Source: Nostocoides sp. HKS02
Lineage (GTDB): Bacteria; Actinomycetota; Actinomycetes; Actinomycetales; Dermatophilaceae
NCBI RefSeq assembly: GCF_009707485.1
Contig: NZ_CP046121.1
Coordinates: 1,364,001-1,428,000, forward strand
DNA: 64,000 nucleotides
Direction: 5' to 3'
Below the pieces are notes generated by a model. It saw only the letters and a program-made list of their open reading frames with translations, did no database searches and was not told the origin of the DNA. Numbering within the stretch: position 1 is the first letter of the stretch; the number at the start of each line of letters is the position of its first letter. Of this stretch, positions 7,739-15,807 are shown piece after piece. The position numbers were made by a program, and so were the translations under genes.

Positions 7739-8986
7739 TCAGATCTCCTCGACCGTCATCGTGAATCCCTGCGCGCGCAGCCGCTGCACCAACAGGTCGC
7801 CCATGGCGGTGGACGGCGTGAGGACGCCCGCGACGGGCGGCAGGCGGTCGCCGTCGAGAGCCAGGCAGAGCGCCGACTCACCGAGCATGACTGCCGTCGC
7901 GGCATACCCGGGGTCGCCCTGGGCGCCGACGACGGCGAGGTAGCGACGCCCGCTCTCGGTGATGGCCCGCAGCTCCATGCGGAACCAGCCCGACTCACGT
8001 GACTGCGCACCGGGGCCCTCGCCCGGCTTGGGAGCCACCTTGTCGAACCAAGGCCGCAGCCGCGGGGTGGCCAGTGCCTTGAGCGACAGGCCGAGGACGC
8101 CGGTGACGAGCATGGCCCGACGACGTCCCTTGAACCCACGCCCGAACGCACTCAGCTCGCGATAGCGGAACCGGCGCCCGTAGTCATGCCCACGAAGGGC
8201 GTTGCTGCGCCTGACGATTCGGGTGTTGAACGCCGCCATGACGAACGGGCCGACCCACTGGCCGGTCTCGGCATCGACGAACACCGTGCTCGGGTCCCGC
8301 TCGGGGCCGAGGTCGGGCTCGGCGGCCCGGTCGGGGCTGAGCGCGTAGGGGTCGAACACCACCTTGACCAGTGCGCGGTCAGCGCTGACCTCGTCGATCT
8401 GGGTGCGTGAGGAGTCGATGGTCCCGCCGGACAGGCCACCCTTGGCCCGCGCCAGGAGCGTCGTGTCGAGCAGCGGCCCGGCGCCGTCGTGCTCGGCGCG
8501 CTCGTGCAGCAGGAGGACCCCGAGGTCGGAGGGCACCGAGTCGTAGCCGCACGCGGTGACGATGCGGGCGCCGCTCTCGCGGGCCAGCGCGTCGTCCTCG
8601 TCGACGACGCGGCGCACGAACAGCACCTCGCCGGTGAGGTCGGCGTAGTGCGTGCCAGACTCGGCGCAGGCGCGGGCGAGGGGCAGGCCGTACTTGAGGT
8701 AGGGCCCGACGGTGGTGGCGACGACCGTCGTCGAGGCGGCCATCGCGCGAAGCGCCTCGCGGTCGTCAGCCTCGGCCACCACCAGCGGCCACGAGCGTGC
8801 CGTCGCGGGCAGCCCGTCGCGCACCCGCTCCAGCCGGTCCTGCGAGCGACCGGCGAGGGCGATGCGCGTGCCCTGTGGCGCGCGCTCCGCGAGGTAGCGG
8901 GCGATCAGGCGCCCGACGAAACCGGTGGCGCCGTAGACGATGACGTCGAACTGGCGTGCTGGCGTGGTGGGTCCGGTCTCGCTCAC
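7739..8986 (-). CDS. Saccharopine dehydrogenase-like NAD(P)-binding protein
   Basis: A 415-residue protein with an N-terminal Rossmann motif FDVIVYGATGFVGRLIARYL (residues ~13-32), then GPYLKYGLPLARACAESG and TACGYDSVPSDLG, as in the actinobacterial saccharopine-dehydrogenase-like/trans-acting enoyl reductase group. The mycobacterial relatives act on lipids, but the substrate here is unknown. A hydrophobic stretch in the middle (MLVTGVLGLSLKAL) may contact membrane or lipid. Its ATG overlaps the stop of the upstream M20 peptidase gene (ATGA), so the two form an operon. Confidence 0.8.
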   Translation of the reverse strand: MSETGPTTPARQFDVIVYGATGFVGRLIARYLAERAPQGTRIALAGRSQDRLERVRDGLPATARSWPLVVAEADDREALRAMAASTTVVATTVGPYLKYGLPLARACAESGTHYADLTGEVLFVRRVVDEDDALARESGARIVTACGYDSVPSDLGVLLLHERAEHDGAGPLLDTTLLARAKGGLSGGTIDSSRTQIDEVSADRALVKVVFDPYALSPDRAAEPDLGPERDPSTVFVDAETGQWVGPFVMAAFNTRIVRRSNALRGHDYGRRFRYRELSAFGRGFKGRRRAMLVTGVLGLSLKALATPRLRPWFDKVAPKPGEGPGAQSRESGWFRMELRAITESGRRYLAVVGAQGDPGYAATAVMLGESALCLALDGDRLPPVAGVLTPSTAMGDLLVQRLRAQGFTMTVEEI

Positions 8987-10362
8987 GGCTGGTGCTCCTC
9001 AGCAGGCATCGCGCCGAGCCGGGCCAGCAGCACCGCCTCGGCTACGCACACCTTCTCGAACTCGCCGAGGTGGAGTGACTCGTTGGCGCCGTGAGCCCGG
9101 GTGTCGGGGTCCTCGACCCCCGTGACGAGGATCGCGGCGTCGGGGAACCTCTCGGCGAAGGACGCGACGAACGGGATGGAACCGCCGACGCCGATATCGA
9201 CCGGCTCGACGCCCCACGCGTCGGTGAACGCCGCGCGGGCCTGGTCGTAGACGGGACCGTTGGCGTTGGCGTCGAAGCCCGCGCCCTGGTCGTCGAGGTG
9301 GACCTCGACCCTGGCTCCCCACGGGGTGTGGTCCGCAAGGTGTCGCTGCACCGCGGCATACGCCTCGAGGGGCACCTCGTCCGGAGCCAGTCGGATGGAG
9401 ACCTTCGCGCTGGCGGTCGGCACGAGGGTGTTGGAGGACTTCGCGACCGAGGGGGCGTCGAGGCCGATGACGGTGGCGGTCGGCTTCGCCCAGAGGCGGT
9501 CGAGCAGCGAGCCGGTGCCGATCACCTCGACGCCGTCGAGCAGCCCGGACTCCTCGCGCAGGCGGTCCTCGTCGAAGTCGAGGTCGCTGGCCTTGCCGGA
9601 CTTGAGCCCCGCGACGGCCACGTCGCCCGCGTCGTCGTGCAGGGTGGCGAGCAGCCGTACGAGCGCGGTCAGGGCATCGGGCACCGCGCCGCCGAACATG
9701 CCCGAGTGGATCCCGTGGTCGAGGGTGGTGACGGTGACCACCACGCGGATCAGGCCGCGCAGCGTCGTCGTGAGGGCAGGCTCACCGAGCGCCCAGTTGG
9801 TCGAGTCGGCCAGGACGATCGCGTCGGCGCGCAGCTTGTCGCCCTGGCGCTCGAGGATCGTCGACAACGAGTCGGAGCCGATCTCCTCCTCACCCTCGAC
9901 GAAGACGGTGACGCCGACCGGCAGGGCGCCGCTGTGCGCCCGCAGGGCCGCGAGGTGAGCCATGATTCCCGCCTTGTCGTCGGCGGCACCGCGGCCGTAG
10001 AGCCGCCCGTCGCGCTCGGTGGGCTCGAACGCGGGGCTGTCCCAGTCGGCGTCGTTCCCGGGCGGCTGGACGTCGTGGTGGGCGTAGAGCATGACCGTCG
10101 GCGCGCCCGCGGGGCCGTCGATGTGGCCGATCACGGCGGGCCGGCCGCCCTCGCGGACGATCTCGACCTCGAGGCCCTCGGCACGCAGCAGCGCGGCGGT
10201 GGCCTCGGCGCTGGCCTCGACCTGGGCCTGGTCGAACGCGTCCAGGGAGACGCTGGGGATGCGGGTGAGTGCTTCGAGGTCCCTGCGCACTCCCGGCATG
10301 AGGCCGGCCACGGTGGTCTTGAGGGCGGAGATCTGGTCGGTCGTGAGAATGTCGTCGGTCAC
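8983..10362 (-). CDS. M20 family dipeptidase
   Basis: A 459-residue zinc peptidase of the M20/PM20 type. Metal-site motifs are visible: LYAHHDVQPPGN (~residue 85-96), GRGAADDKAGIMAHLAAL, the catalytic/bridging GEEEIGSDS, and HGANESLHLGEF near the C-terminus. The insert between ~residues 190 and 330 is the dimerisation domain. It should cleave small peptides in the cytosol. The start was placed at GTG 10362 (VTDDILTTDQ) because TAGGCT lies 8 nt upstream on the minus strand; the open frame beyond has no peptidase similarity. It is co-transcribed with the saccharopine dehydrogenase-like gene, which overlaps by 4 nt. Confidence 0.9.
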   Translation of the reverse strand: MTDDILTTDQISALKTTVAGLMPGVRRDLEALTRIPSVSLDAFDQAQVEASAEATAALLRAEGLEVEIVREGGRPAVIGHIDGPAGAPTVMLYAHHDVQPPGNDADWDSPAFEPTERDGRLYGRGAADDKAGIMAHLAALRAHSGALPVGVTVFVEGEEEIGSDSLSTILERQGDKLRADAIVLADSTNWALGEPALTTTLRGLIRVVVTVTTLDHGIHSGMFGGAVPDALTALVRLLATLHDDAGDVAVAGLKSGKASDLDFDEDRLREESGLLDGVEVIGTGSLLDRLWAKPTATVIGLDAPSVAKSSNTLVPTASAKVSIRLAPDEVPLEAYAAVQRHLADHTPWGARVEVHLDDQGAGFDANANGPVYDQARAAFTDAWGVEPVDIGVGGSIPFVASFAERFPDAAILVTGVEDPDTRAHGANESLHLGEFEKVCVAEAVLLARLGAMPAEEHQP

Positions 10363-10370
10363 GAGGGGTG

Positions 10371-10451
10371 AGCCTAACGCCCGCCATCGGCGCGATTCCG
10401 GGGCAGGTGGGTCCAGCCGGGGCACGACCCCCGGAGCGCACGGCATACAGT
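10371..10451. promoter_or_regulatory. Divergent promoter region, M20 peptidase / DUF3043 gene
   Basis: TAGGCT (minus, 10371-10376) lies 8 nt from the peptidase GTG. TACAGT (plus, 10446-10451) lies 6 nt from the GTG at 10458. The octamer CGGCATAC (10441-10448) forms the start of the second -10 box, as it does at nadA. Inferred from spacing. Confidence 0.55.
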
Positions 10452-10457
10452 GGGCCT

Positions 10458-11039
10458 GTGTTTGGACGCAGCAAGACCCTGAACGACCAGCAGGCCGAGG
10501 CGGCCCAGCGGCCGGAGCGCGAGGGTGCCAAGAACCGGCCCACGCCCAAGCGGCGCGACCAGGAGGCCGCTCGCAAGCGTCCGCTCGTCGAGACCGACCG
10601 CAAGGCGGCCCGCGACGTCGACCGCACCAAGCGGCGCGAGGCGCAGCTGCGCCAGCGGCAGGCGATGGTCACCGGTGACGAGGCCCACCTGCCGGCGCGT
10701 GACAAGGGTCCGGTGCGCCGCTACATCCGCGACTACGTCGACGCCCGCTGGAACGTGGGCGAGTTCATGCTCCCGGTGATGCTCGTGGTGCTCGCGCTGT
10801 CGTTCGTGCGCGTGCCCCTCGTGTTCGCCATCGTGTCGATCGCGGTCTACCTCGTGCTGTTCGCGGCGGCCATCGACGGCTTCCTCATGTGGCGGCGGCT
10901 CAAGGCGCGGCTCGTGGCGAAGTTCGGTGCGGACGAGGTCGGCCGTGGCCTTGCGATGTATGCCGTGATGCGCACCTTCCAGCTGCGCCGCTCGCGGATG
11001 CCTCGCCCGCTGGTCGCGCGCGGCCAGCGGCCGGCGTAG
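10458..11039 (+). CDS. DUF3043-family membrane protein
   Basis: A 193-residue protein of the actinobacterial DUF3043 family. Residues 1-75 are highly charged (KRRDQEAARKRPLVETDRK) and probably cytoplasmic. Two adjacent membrane segments follow at ~100-135 (EFMLPVMLVVLALSFV, VFAIVSIAVYLVLFAAAI), then a basic tail ending RPLVARGQRPA. Function unknown. The GTG start is supported by TACAGT 6 nt upstream. Confidence 0.8.
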   Translation: MFGRSKTLNDQQAEAAQRPEREGAKNRPTPKRRDQEAARKRPLVETDRKAARDVDRTKRREAQLRQRQAMVTGDEAHLPARDKGPVRRYIRDYVDARWNVGEFMLPVMLVVLALSFVRVPLVFAIVSIAVYLVLFAAAIDGFLMWRRLKARLVAKFGADEVGRGLAMYAVMRTFQLRRSRMPRPLVARGQRPA

Positions 11040-11049
11040 CGCCGCGGAT

Positions 11050-11265
11050 CTACTCGGCCGCGCGCAGGCTCATCGGCCCGTAGACCACAGCCCCGTCACG
11101 GTGCAGCGTCACCGCGTCGACTCCCGCGCCAGCGAGCTCGTGCCACGACTCACCGAACCAGTTCTCGGCATCGGACTGCGACGGAAACGCCGTGGTCGCC
11201 AGGTCGTCACCGCTCAGCTCGCGGCCCTCGGCGTCGAGGTAGGTCCAGGTCCATGCGTCGGCCAT
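11050..11265 (-). CDS. Small conserved hypothetical protein
   Basis: A 71-residue acidic protein: MADAWTWTYLDAEGRELSG, then FPSQSDAENWFGESWHEL and VTLHRDGAVVYGPMSL. The family is common in Actinobacteria to my recollection but has no known role. The ATG at 11265 is preferred over a GTG nine bases further upstream because TAGAGT (minus strand, 11273-11278) lies exactly 7 nt before it. It converges on the DUF3043 gene with an 10-nt gap. Confidence 0.6.
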   Translation of the reverse strand: MADAWTWTYLDAEGRELSGDDLATTAFPSQSDAENWFGESWHELAGAGVDAVTLHRDGAVVYGPMSLRAAE

Positions 11266-11304
11266 GGCGGCCACTCTAGGCGCAGCTTTGACACCCGGCG
11301 CGGC

Positions 11305-11470
11305 GGGTGGGACTGTTCGTTCGTCGATTCAGCCACGTCCTGGGTAAGCCGGTCCCATTCCGGCGCTGTCCCGCAACCGTGAGCTGCCGCCCTCGTCACG
11401 AGGTGCGGTGGCGAGCCGGAAAACCAGCCGTGACCCTTCGACTCCAACACTGTCCGTCGTGGAATGCGGA
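11305..11470 (+). ncRNA. Cobalamin riboswitch
   Basis: The leader of the following transporter operon holds the conserved blocks of the cobalamin aptamer in order: GGGTAAGCCGGT (11342-11353), CCGGCGCTGTCCCGCAACCG (11360-11379), and the B12 box AGCCGGAAAACCAGCC (11414-11429). The limits are approximate because the closing stem was judged by eye. In known cases B12 binding lowers expression of downstream uptake or synthesis genes. About 65 nt lie between the aptamer and the first start codon, enough for an expression platform that hides the ribosome site GAGGAGGA. Confidence 0.92.
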
Positions 11471-11536
11471 CCGGAGTCACAGACGATCCCGAGCACAGCG
11501 GGTGCGTCTTCTCGCCGGTCGCGAGGAGGAACTTCA

Positions 11537-12238
11537 ATGTCGCGCACCAGCTTGCGACCATCCCTGGTCCTGTTGACGCTCATCGCCGCCGTCGGGGCTG
11601 CGCTCGTCCTGCCCGCCGGCTCGGCGGATGCCGCGGCATACCGCTTCTGGGGGTACTTCCAGCTGAACGGCTCGTCCTGGCAGTTCGCGCCCAAGGGCCC
11701 CGACCAGCTCACGCCCGCCGAAGGCGCGGTCGAGGGCTGGCGCTTCGCCGTTGCCAGTGACACCGACACGCGGGCGCCGCGGGTCCGGGCCACGTTCAGC
11801 GCGGTGTGCGGCGACACCAAGGCGCAGACCGGCAAGAAGCGGGTGGCCGTGGTCATCGACTACGGCCGGGTGGCCGACCAGGAGGACGGCTCCCAGCCGC
11901 CCGCCCCCGTAGCCAAGTGCGCGCTGGTTCCGACGGCCGCCACCGGTGCCGAGGTCCTGGCGGCGGTCGCCACGGTGCGCTCCGACAAGGGTCTGGTCTG
12001 CGCTCTGGACAACCACCCCGCCACCGGCTGTGGCGGCCCGGTGAAGACCATCTCCGCCGCAGCGGCCGCGCCGGACACGGCGGTCACCTTGGCCCCCAAG
12101 GCCGCGGCCAAGCCGGTCTCGTCCCCCGCGAACGGGCACCGACTCACGGGGATCGGCGTGTTCGTCCTGGCCCTGCTCGCCCTTGGTGCGGTCATGCTCA
12201 GGCGCCGGCTGGGTGCGACCGGCCGACACGAGCTCTGA
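11537..12238 (+). CDS. Secreted, membrane-anchored protein of the B12-regulated ECF operon (SCO2322-like)
   Basis: A 233-residue exported protein. A signal peptide covers residues 1-~34 (LVLLTLIAAVGAALVLPAG, then ADAAA), and a C-terminal membrane segment (IGVFVLALLALGAVML) precedes RRRLG. The middle starts with AYRFWGYFQLNG. Two cysteine pairs are likely outside the cell. Position and layout resemble the small exported protein next to a Streptomyces ECF transporter (SCO2322 family, from memory). Being first after the riboswitch, it may bind or trap the corrinoid before transport; that is inference. The ATG at 11537 has GAGGAGGA seven bases upstream; longer open frames would start inside the riboswitch. 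Confidence 0.75.
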   Translation: MSRTSLRPSLVLLTLIAAVGAALVLPAGSADAAAYRFWGYFQLNGSSWQFAPKGPDQLTPAEGAVEGWRFAVASDTDTRAPRVRATFSAVCGDTKAQTGKKRVAVVIDYGRVADQEDGSQPPAPVAKCALVPTAATGAEVLAAVATVRSDKGLVCALDNHPATGCGGPVKTISAAAAAPDTAVTLAPKAAAKPVSSPANGHRLTGIGVFVLALLALGAVMLRRRLGATGRHEL

Positions 12239-12263
12239 CGCGACGACCACCGATGCCGCGTCG

Positions 12264-13376
12264 ATGACCCTCTCCCCCTCGCTACCCAGGCTGCTGCACC
12301 CGGCCGCCTGGTGGGTCTGGGGTGCGGGTCTTGCCGTAGCGGCGTCACGCACGACCAACCCGTTCCTGCTCGTCCTCGTGGTCGCCGTCGCCGGGTGGGT
12401 CGTCCTCGAGCGACGCGAGGTGGGGTCCTCGAACGCCTTCGTGCCCTTCCTGCTCATCGGGGTGTTCGCGATCGGGTTGCGGGTCGTCATGGTGGCGCTC
12501 CTCGGTGGCGGGGTCACCGGGAGCACCGTCCTGGTGCGCCTTCCCCAACTCCCGCTGCCTGCGTGGTCGGGTGGGTTGCGGCTCGGGGGCCCGGTCACCG
12601 CCGAAGGCATCCTGGCCGCGGCATACGACGGCTTGCGCCTGGCCGCGATCCTGGCCTGCCTCGGCGCGACCAATGCGCTGGCCAGCCCGAGGCGGCTGCT
12701 CCGGTACGTGCCGGCCACGCTCTACGAGGTGGGGACGGCCGTCGTCGTGGCCCTGACCTTCGCCCCGCAGCTGGTCGAGGACGCCCGTCGGGTGCGCTCA
12801 GCCAGGCGCCTGCGCGGCCACACCGGCCGCGGCGTGCGCGAGATCGCGAGGCTGGCGGTCCCGGTCCTCGTCGGGGCTCTCGAGCGGTCGCTCAGCCTGG
12901 CTGCCTCGATGGAGTCCCGGGGGTACGGCCGCGCCGTGCGGCGGACACCCCGCTCGGCCCGGCTCGGCGGCGCCCTCACCATCGTCGGGCTGCTGGGCGT
13001 GGTGCTCGGCCTCTACGGCATGCTCGACGCGACCAGCCCCGTGGCGCTGGGCCTGCCGACCCTGCTCGGTGGCGTGGGATGCGCGGCGGCGGCGCTGCTC
13101 GTGGGTGCCCGTCGTGACCCCCGGACCCGCTACCGCCGCGACCCGTGGGGGCTACCCGAGTGCGTGGTCGCCCTGAGCGGTCTGGTCCCGGCCGCGGTGC
13201 TCATGGTCGGCAGCATCCAGGGCTGGGATGGCGTGGTGCCGCAACAGGTCCCAGCCGTCCTGCCTGCCGTTCCCGTCGGGCTGGTCGGGGCTGTCCTCGT
13301 TGCCGCGGTGGCGTCCGTCGCCGCGCCGGTGCCACCGCTGCTGGCCGGCCTCAAGACGGCGAGGGCGGCCGCGTGA
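12264..13376 (+). CDS. ECF transporter T component (EcfT/CbiQ-like)
   Basis: A ~370-residue membrane protein, the coupling subunit that links the ATPases to the substrate-binding S component. Several membrane segments fill the N-terminal part (WWVWGAGLAVAASR, FVPFLLIGVFAIGL, TVVALTFAPQ). The cytoplasmic coupling helices carry the two Ala/Ser-Arg-Gly-type motifs: ARRLRGHTGRG and SMESRGYGRAVRRT. A further pair of segments follows. The ATG at 12264 gives the family N-terminus (MTLSPSLPRLLHPAAWW); a GTG at 12213, overlapping the previous gene, is an alternative. The stop overlaps the next gene's GTG. Confidence 0.88.
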   Translation: MTLSPSLPRLLHPAAWWVWGAGLAVAASRTTNPFLLVLVVAVAGWVVLERREVGSSNAFVPFLLIGVFAIGLRVVMVALLGGGVTGSTVLVRLPQLPLPAWSGGLRLGGPVTAEGILAAAYDGLRLAAILACLGATNALASPRRLLRYVPATLYEVGTAVVVALTFAPQLVEDARRVRSARRLRGHTGRGVREIARLAVPVLVGALERSLSLAASMESRGYGRAVRRTPRSARLGGALTIVGLLGVVLGLYGMLDATSPVALGLPTLLGGVGCAAAALLVGARRDPRTRYRRDPWGLPECVVALSGLVPAAVLMVGSIQGWDGVVPQQVPAVLPAVPVGLVGAVLVAAVASVAAPVPPLLAGLKTARAAA

Positions 13377-15010
13377 TCGACTTCCAGGACGTCGCAGTCG
13401 CGTATGCCGTGGAGTCCGACGGCACCGCCGGCACGCCACTCGAGCGGGTCGCCTTCAGCGGCGCGACCTTCAGCGTTCCCGAGGGTGAGCTCGTGCTCGT
13501 GGTCGGTCCGACCGGGTCGGGCAAGTCGACGCTGCTGCGGTGCATCAACGGCCTCGTGCCCCACTTCTCCGGGGGCACGCTGCGGGGTCGGGTCCTGGTC
13601 GACGGCCGTGACACCCGGGTCCACCGCCCGCGCGACCTCGCCGACCTCGTCGGGTTCGTCGCACAGGACCCGGTGTCCTCGTTCGTCACCGACACCGTCG
13701 AGGAGGAGGTCGCCTACGGCATGGAGGCCATGGGGGTCGACGCCACGGCGATGCGCCGGCGCGTCGAGGAGACCCTCGACCTGATGGGGCTGGCCGACGT
13801 CCGGCACCGCCCGCTGGCGGACCTGTCCGGCGGCCAGCAGCAGCGGGTCGCCATCGGCGCGGTCCTCGCGGCGGGCCCCCGGATCCTCGTGCTCGACGAG
13901 CCGACCTCGGCGCTGGACCCGGTCGCGGCCGAGGACGTCCTCGCCACCCTGCACCGGCTCGTGCACGACCTCGGCATCACCGTCGTCGTGGCCGAGCACC
14001 GGCTCGAGCGCGTCATCCACCACGCCGACCGAGTGGTGCTGCTCGAGTCCGGGCGGGTGAGCGGGCTGCTCGACCCCGCGGAGGCGATGGTCCACTCCCC
14101 CGTGTTCCCACCCGTCATCGCGCTGGGGCGTGCCCTCGAGTGGAACCCCCTCCCGCTCTCGGTCCGCGATGCCCGTCGACGAGCGCGCGAGCTGCGCGGG
14201 TCGCTGCCCGCGCCGGCGCCGGTCATCGGGCGCAGTCACCTGCCGGCTGCCCCGGTCGCCACGCTCGAGCGGGTGAGCGTCCGCCGCGGTGCCGTCGTGG
14301 CGCTGCGCCAGGTCGACCTCAGCGTCCGGCCGACCGAGGTCGTCGCCCTCATGGGCCGCAACGGCGCTGGCAAGTCCACGCTCCTCAGCAGCCTCGTGGG
14401 GCAGCTCCAGCCCACCTCAGGGCGGGTCCGCCTCGGCGACCTCGACCCGGCACGCAGCGCCCCGTCGCAGATCGTCCGCCGCGCCGGTCTGGTGCCGCAG
14501 GACCCGTCCCTGATCCTGTATGCCGAGTCGGTGGCCGACGAGCTCGCGGCGGCCGACCGCGACTTCGGGCTCCCGGCGGGGTCCACGTCCGCGGTGCTCG
14601 ACCGGATCGCGCCGCTGACGGGCCGCGACCAGCACCCGCGCGACCTCTCCGAGGGGCAGCGCGTCTCGCTCGCCCTGGCCGTGATCCTCGCGTCCGCGCC
14701 GCCCCTGGTCCTGCTGGACGAGCCGACCCGAGGCTTGGACTATGCCGCGAAGCGACGGCTCGTCCAGGTGCTCGCCGAGCTGGCCGCCCAGGGCCACGCC
14801 GTGGTCCTGGCCACCCACGACGTCGAGCTCGCTGCCGAGGTCGCGACGCGGGTCGTGATCGTCGCCGAGGGCGAGGTCGTGGCCGACGGGCCGGCGACAG
14901 CGGTTCTCGCGGGATCACCGGCGTTCGCGCCGCAGGTCGCCAAGATCCTGCACCCGCTGCCCTTCCTCACGGTCGACGACGTCGTCGCGGCCCTGGGCGA
15001 GGCGTCGTGA
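13373..15010 (+). CDS. ECF transporter fused ATPases (EcfA-EcfA')
   Basis: A 545-residue protein made of two ABC ATPase domains in one chain. The first has GPTGSGKSTLL, LSGGQQQRVAIG and LVLDEPTSALDP. The second (from ~residue 290) has GRNGAGKSTLL, a signature variant LSEGQRVSLALAVI and VLLDEPTRGLDYA. Such pairs power energy-coupling-factor vitamin uptake. The GTG start overlaps the EcfT stop (GTGA), and the stop overlaps the next GTG in the same way, so the three subunits are coupled. In the second domain the LSEGQ motif replaces LSGGQ, a common asymmetry in such pairs. Confidence 0.93.
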   Translation: MIDFQDVAVAYAVESDGTAGTPLERVAFSGATFSVPEGELVLVVGPTGSGKSTLLRCINGLVPHFSGGTLRGRVLVDGRDTRVHRPRDLADLVGFVAQDPVSSFVTDTVEEEVAYGMEAMGVDATAMRRRVEETLDLMGLADVRHRPLADLSGGQQQRVAIGAVLAAGPRILVLDEPTSALDPVAAEDVLATLHRLVHDLGITVVVAEHRLERVIHHADRVVLLESGRVSGLLDPAEAMVHSPVFPPVIALGRALEWNPLPLSVRDARRRARELRGSLPAPAPVIGRSHLPAAPVATLERVSVRRGAVVALRQVDLSVRPTEVVALMGRNGAGKSTLLSSLVGQLQPTSGRVRLGDLDPARSAPSQIVRRAGLVPQDPSLILYAESVADELAAADRDFGLPAGSTSAVLDRIAPLTGRDQHPRDLSEGQRVSLALAVILASAPPLVLLDEPTRGLDYAAKRRLVQVLAELAAQGHAVVLATHDVELAAEVATRVVIVAEGEVVADGPATAVLAGSPAFAPQVAKILHPLPFLTVDDVVAALGEAS

Positions 15011-15807
15011 CTGGTGGCCGCTGGCGTGCCGGGCTGGCCATGGCGCTGGTCATGGTGGTCGGCGTCGTGGCGTTCGGCTGGCCCTTCCTCGCCGGGTCAG
15101 GGTCCGAGCTCGACCAGCTCGGGCACGGCAGTGATGCCTCGCTGGTCTTCGTCGCGCTGATGGCCCTGCTCGCGCTGGTCCTGCTCGCCGAGCTCGGTTC
15201 AGGGGGCATGGACGCCAAGACGGTGGCGGTGCTCGGCGTGCTCGCTGCCGCCGGCGGCGCCCTGCGCGTGCTCTCGGCCGGAACCGCCGGGCTGGAGCCG
15301 ATGTTCTTCCTCCTCGTGATCGCCGGGCGCGTCCTCGGCCCGACCAAGGCGTTCCTGTTGGGAGCCCTCGCGTTGCTCACCTCGGCGTTCCTCACCGCCG
15401 GCGTCGGGCCGTGGACGCCGTTCCAGATGCTCAGCTGCGGGTGGGTGGCGATGGGGGCCGGTCTGCTGCCCCGTGTCGTCTCGAGGGGCGAACGCTGGCT
15501 GCTCACGGCATACGGGTTGGTGGCGGGCCTGGCCTACGGCGCGGTCATGAACCTGTGGTTCTGGCCGTTCCTCGGCTCGAGTGCGCCGTCCGGGGCGGGT
15601 TTCGCCCCCGGCGCGGGAGCCACCGCGAACCTGCACCACTACGCGGTGTTCTACGTCGCGACCTCGCTCGCGTGGGACCTGCCTCGCGGGGTCCTCACGG
15701 CAGGGCTGACGTGGGTGGCGGCGCCGCCGTTGCTGCGGGCCCTGCGCCGCAGTGTGCGGCAGGCGAGGTTCGAGGCGCCGGTGGCGTTCGCGCCACCACA
15801 GCCCTAG
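15007..15807 (+). CDS. ECF transporter S component, probably for cobalamin (CbrT/CblT-like)
   Basis: A 266-residue hydrophobic protein with about six to seven membrane segments (AMALVMVVGVVAFGWPFLAG, VFVALMALLALVLLAELG, LLTSAFLTAGVGPWTPFQML and others). GWVAMGAGLLP and YGAVMNLWFWPFLG resemble the S components encoded with ecfT/ecfA in Actinobacteria. S components bind the vitamin; the upstream cobalamin riboswitch makes B12 or a precursor the best guess, following the CbrTUV/CblT systems predicted by comparative genomics. Cobalt alone is less likely because CbiM/CbiN-type signatures are absent. The GTG start overlaps the ATPase stop. Confidence 0.8.
   Translation: MTGGRWRAGLAMALVMVVGVVAFGWPFLAGSGSELDQLGHGSDASLVFVALMALLALVLLAELGSGGMDAKTVAVLGVLAAAGGALRVLSAGTAGLEPMFFLLVIAGRVLGPTKAFLLGALALLTSAFLTAGVGPWTPFQMLSCGWVAMGAGLLPRVVSRGERWLLTAYGLVAGLAYGAVMNLWFWPFLGSSAPSGAGFAPGAGATANLHHYAVFYVATSLAWDLPRGVLTAGLTWVAAPPLLRALRRSVRQARFEAPVAFAPPQP

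Noticed and set aside
12183..12264. Longer EcfT starting at 12183
   Set aside because: The extra residues lie inside the previous gene and have no similarity to EcfT; the family N-terminus begins at the ATG at 12264.
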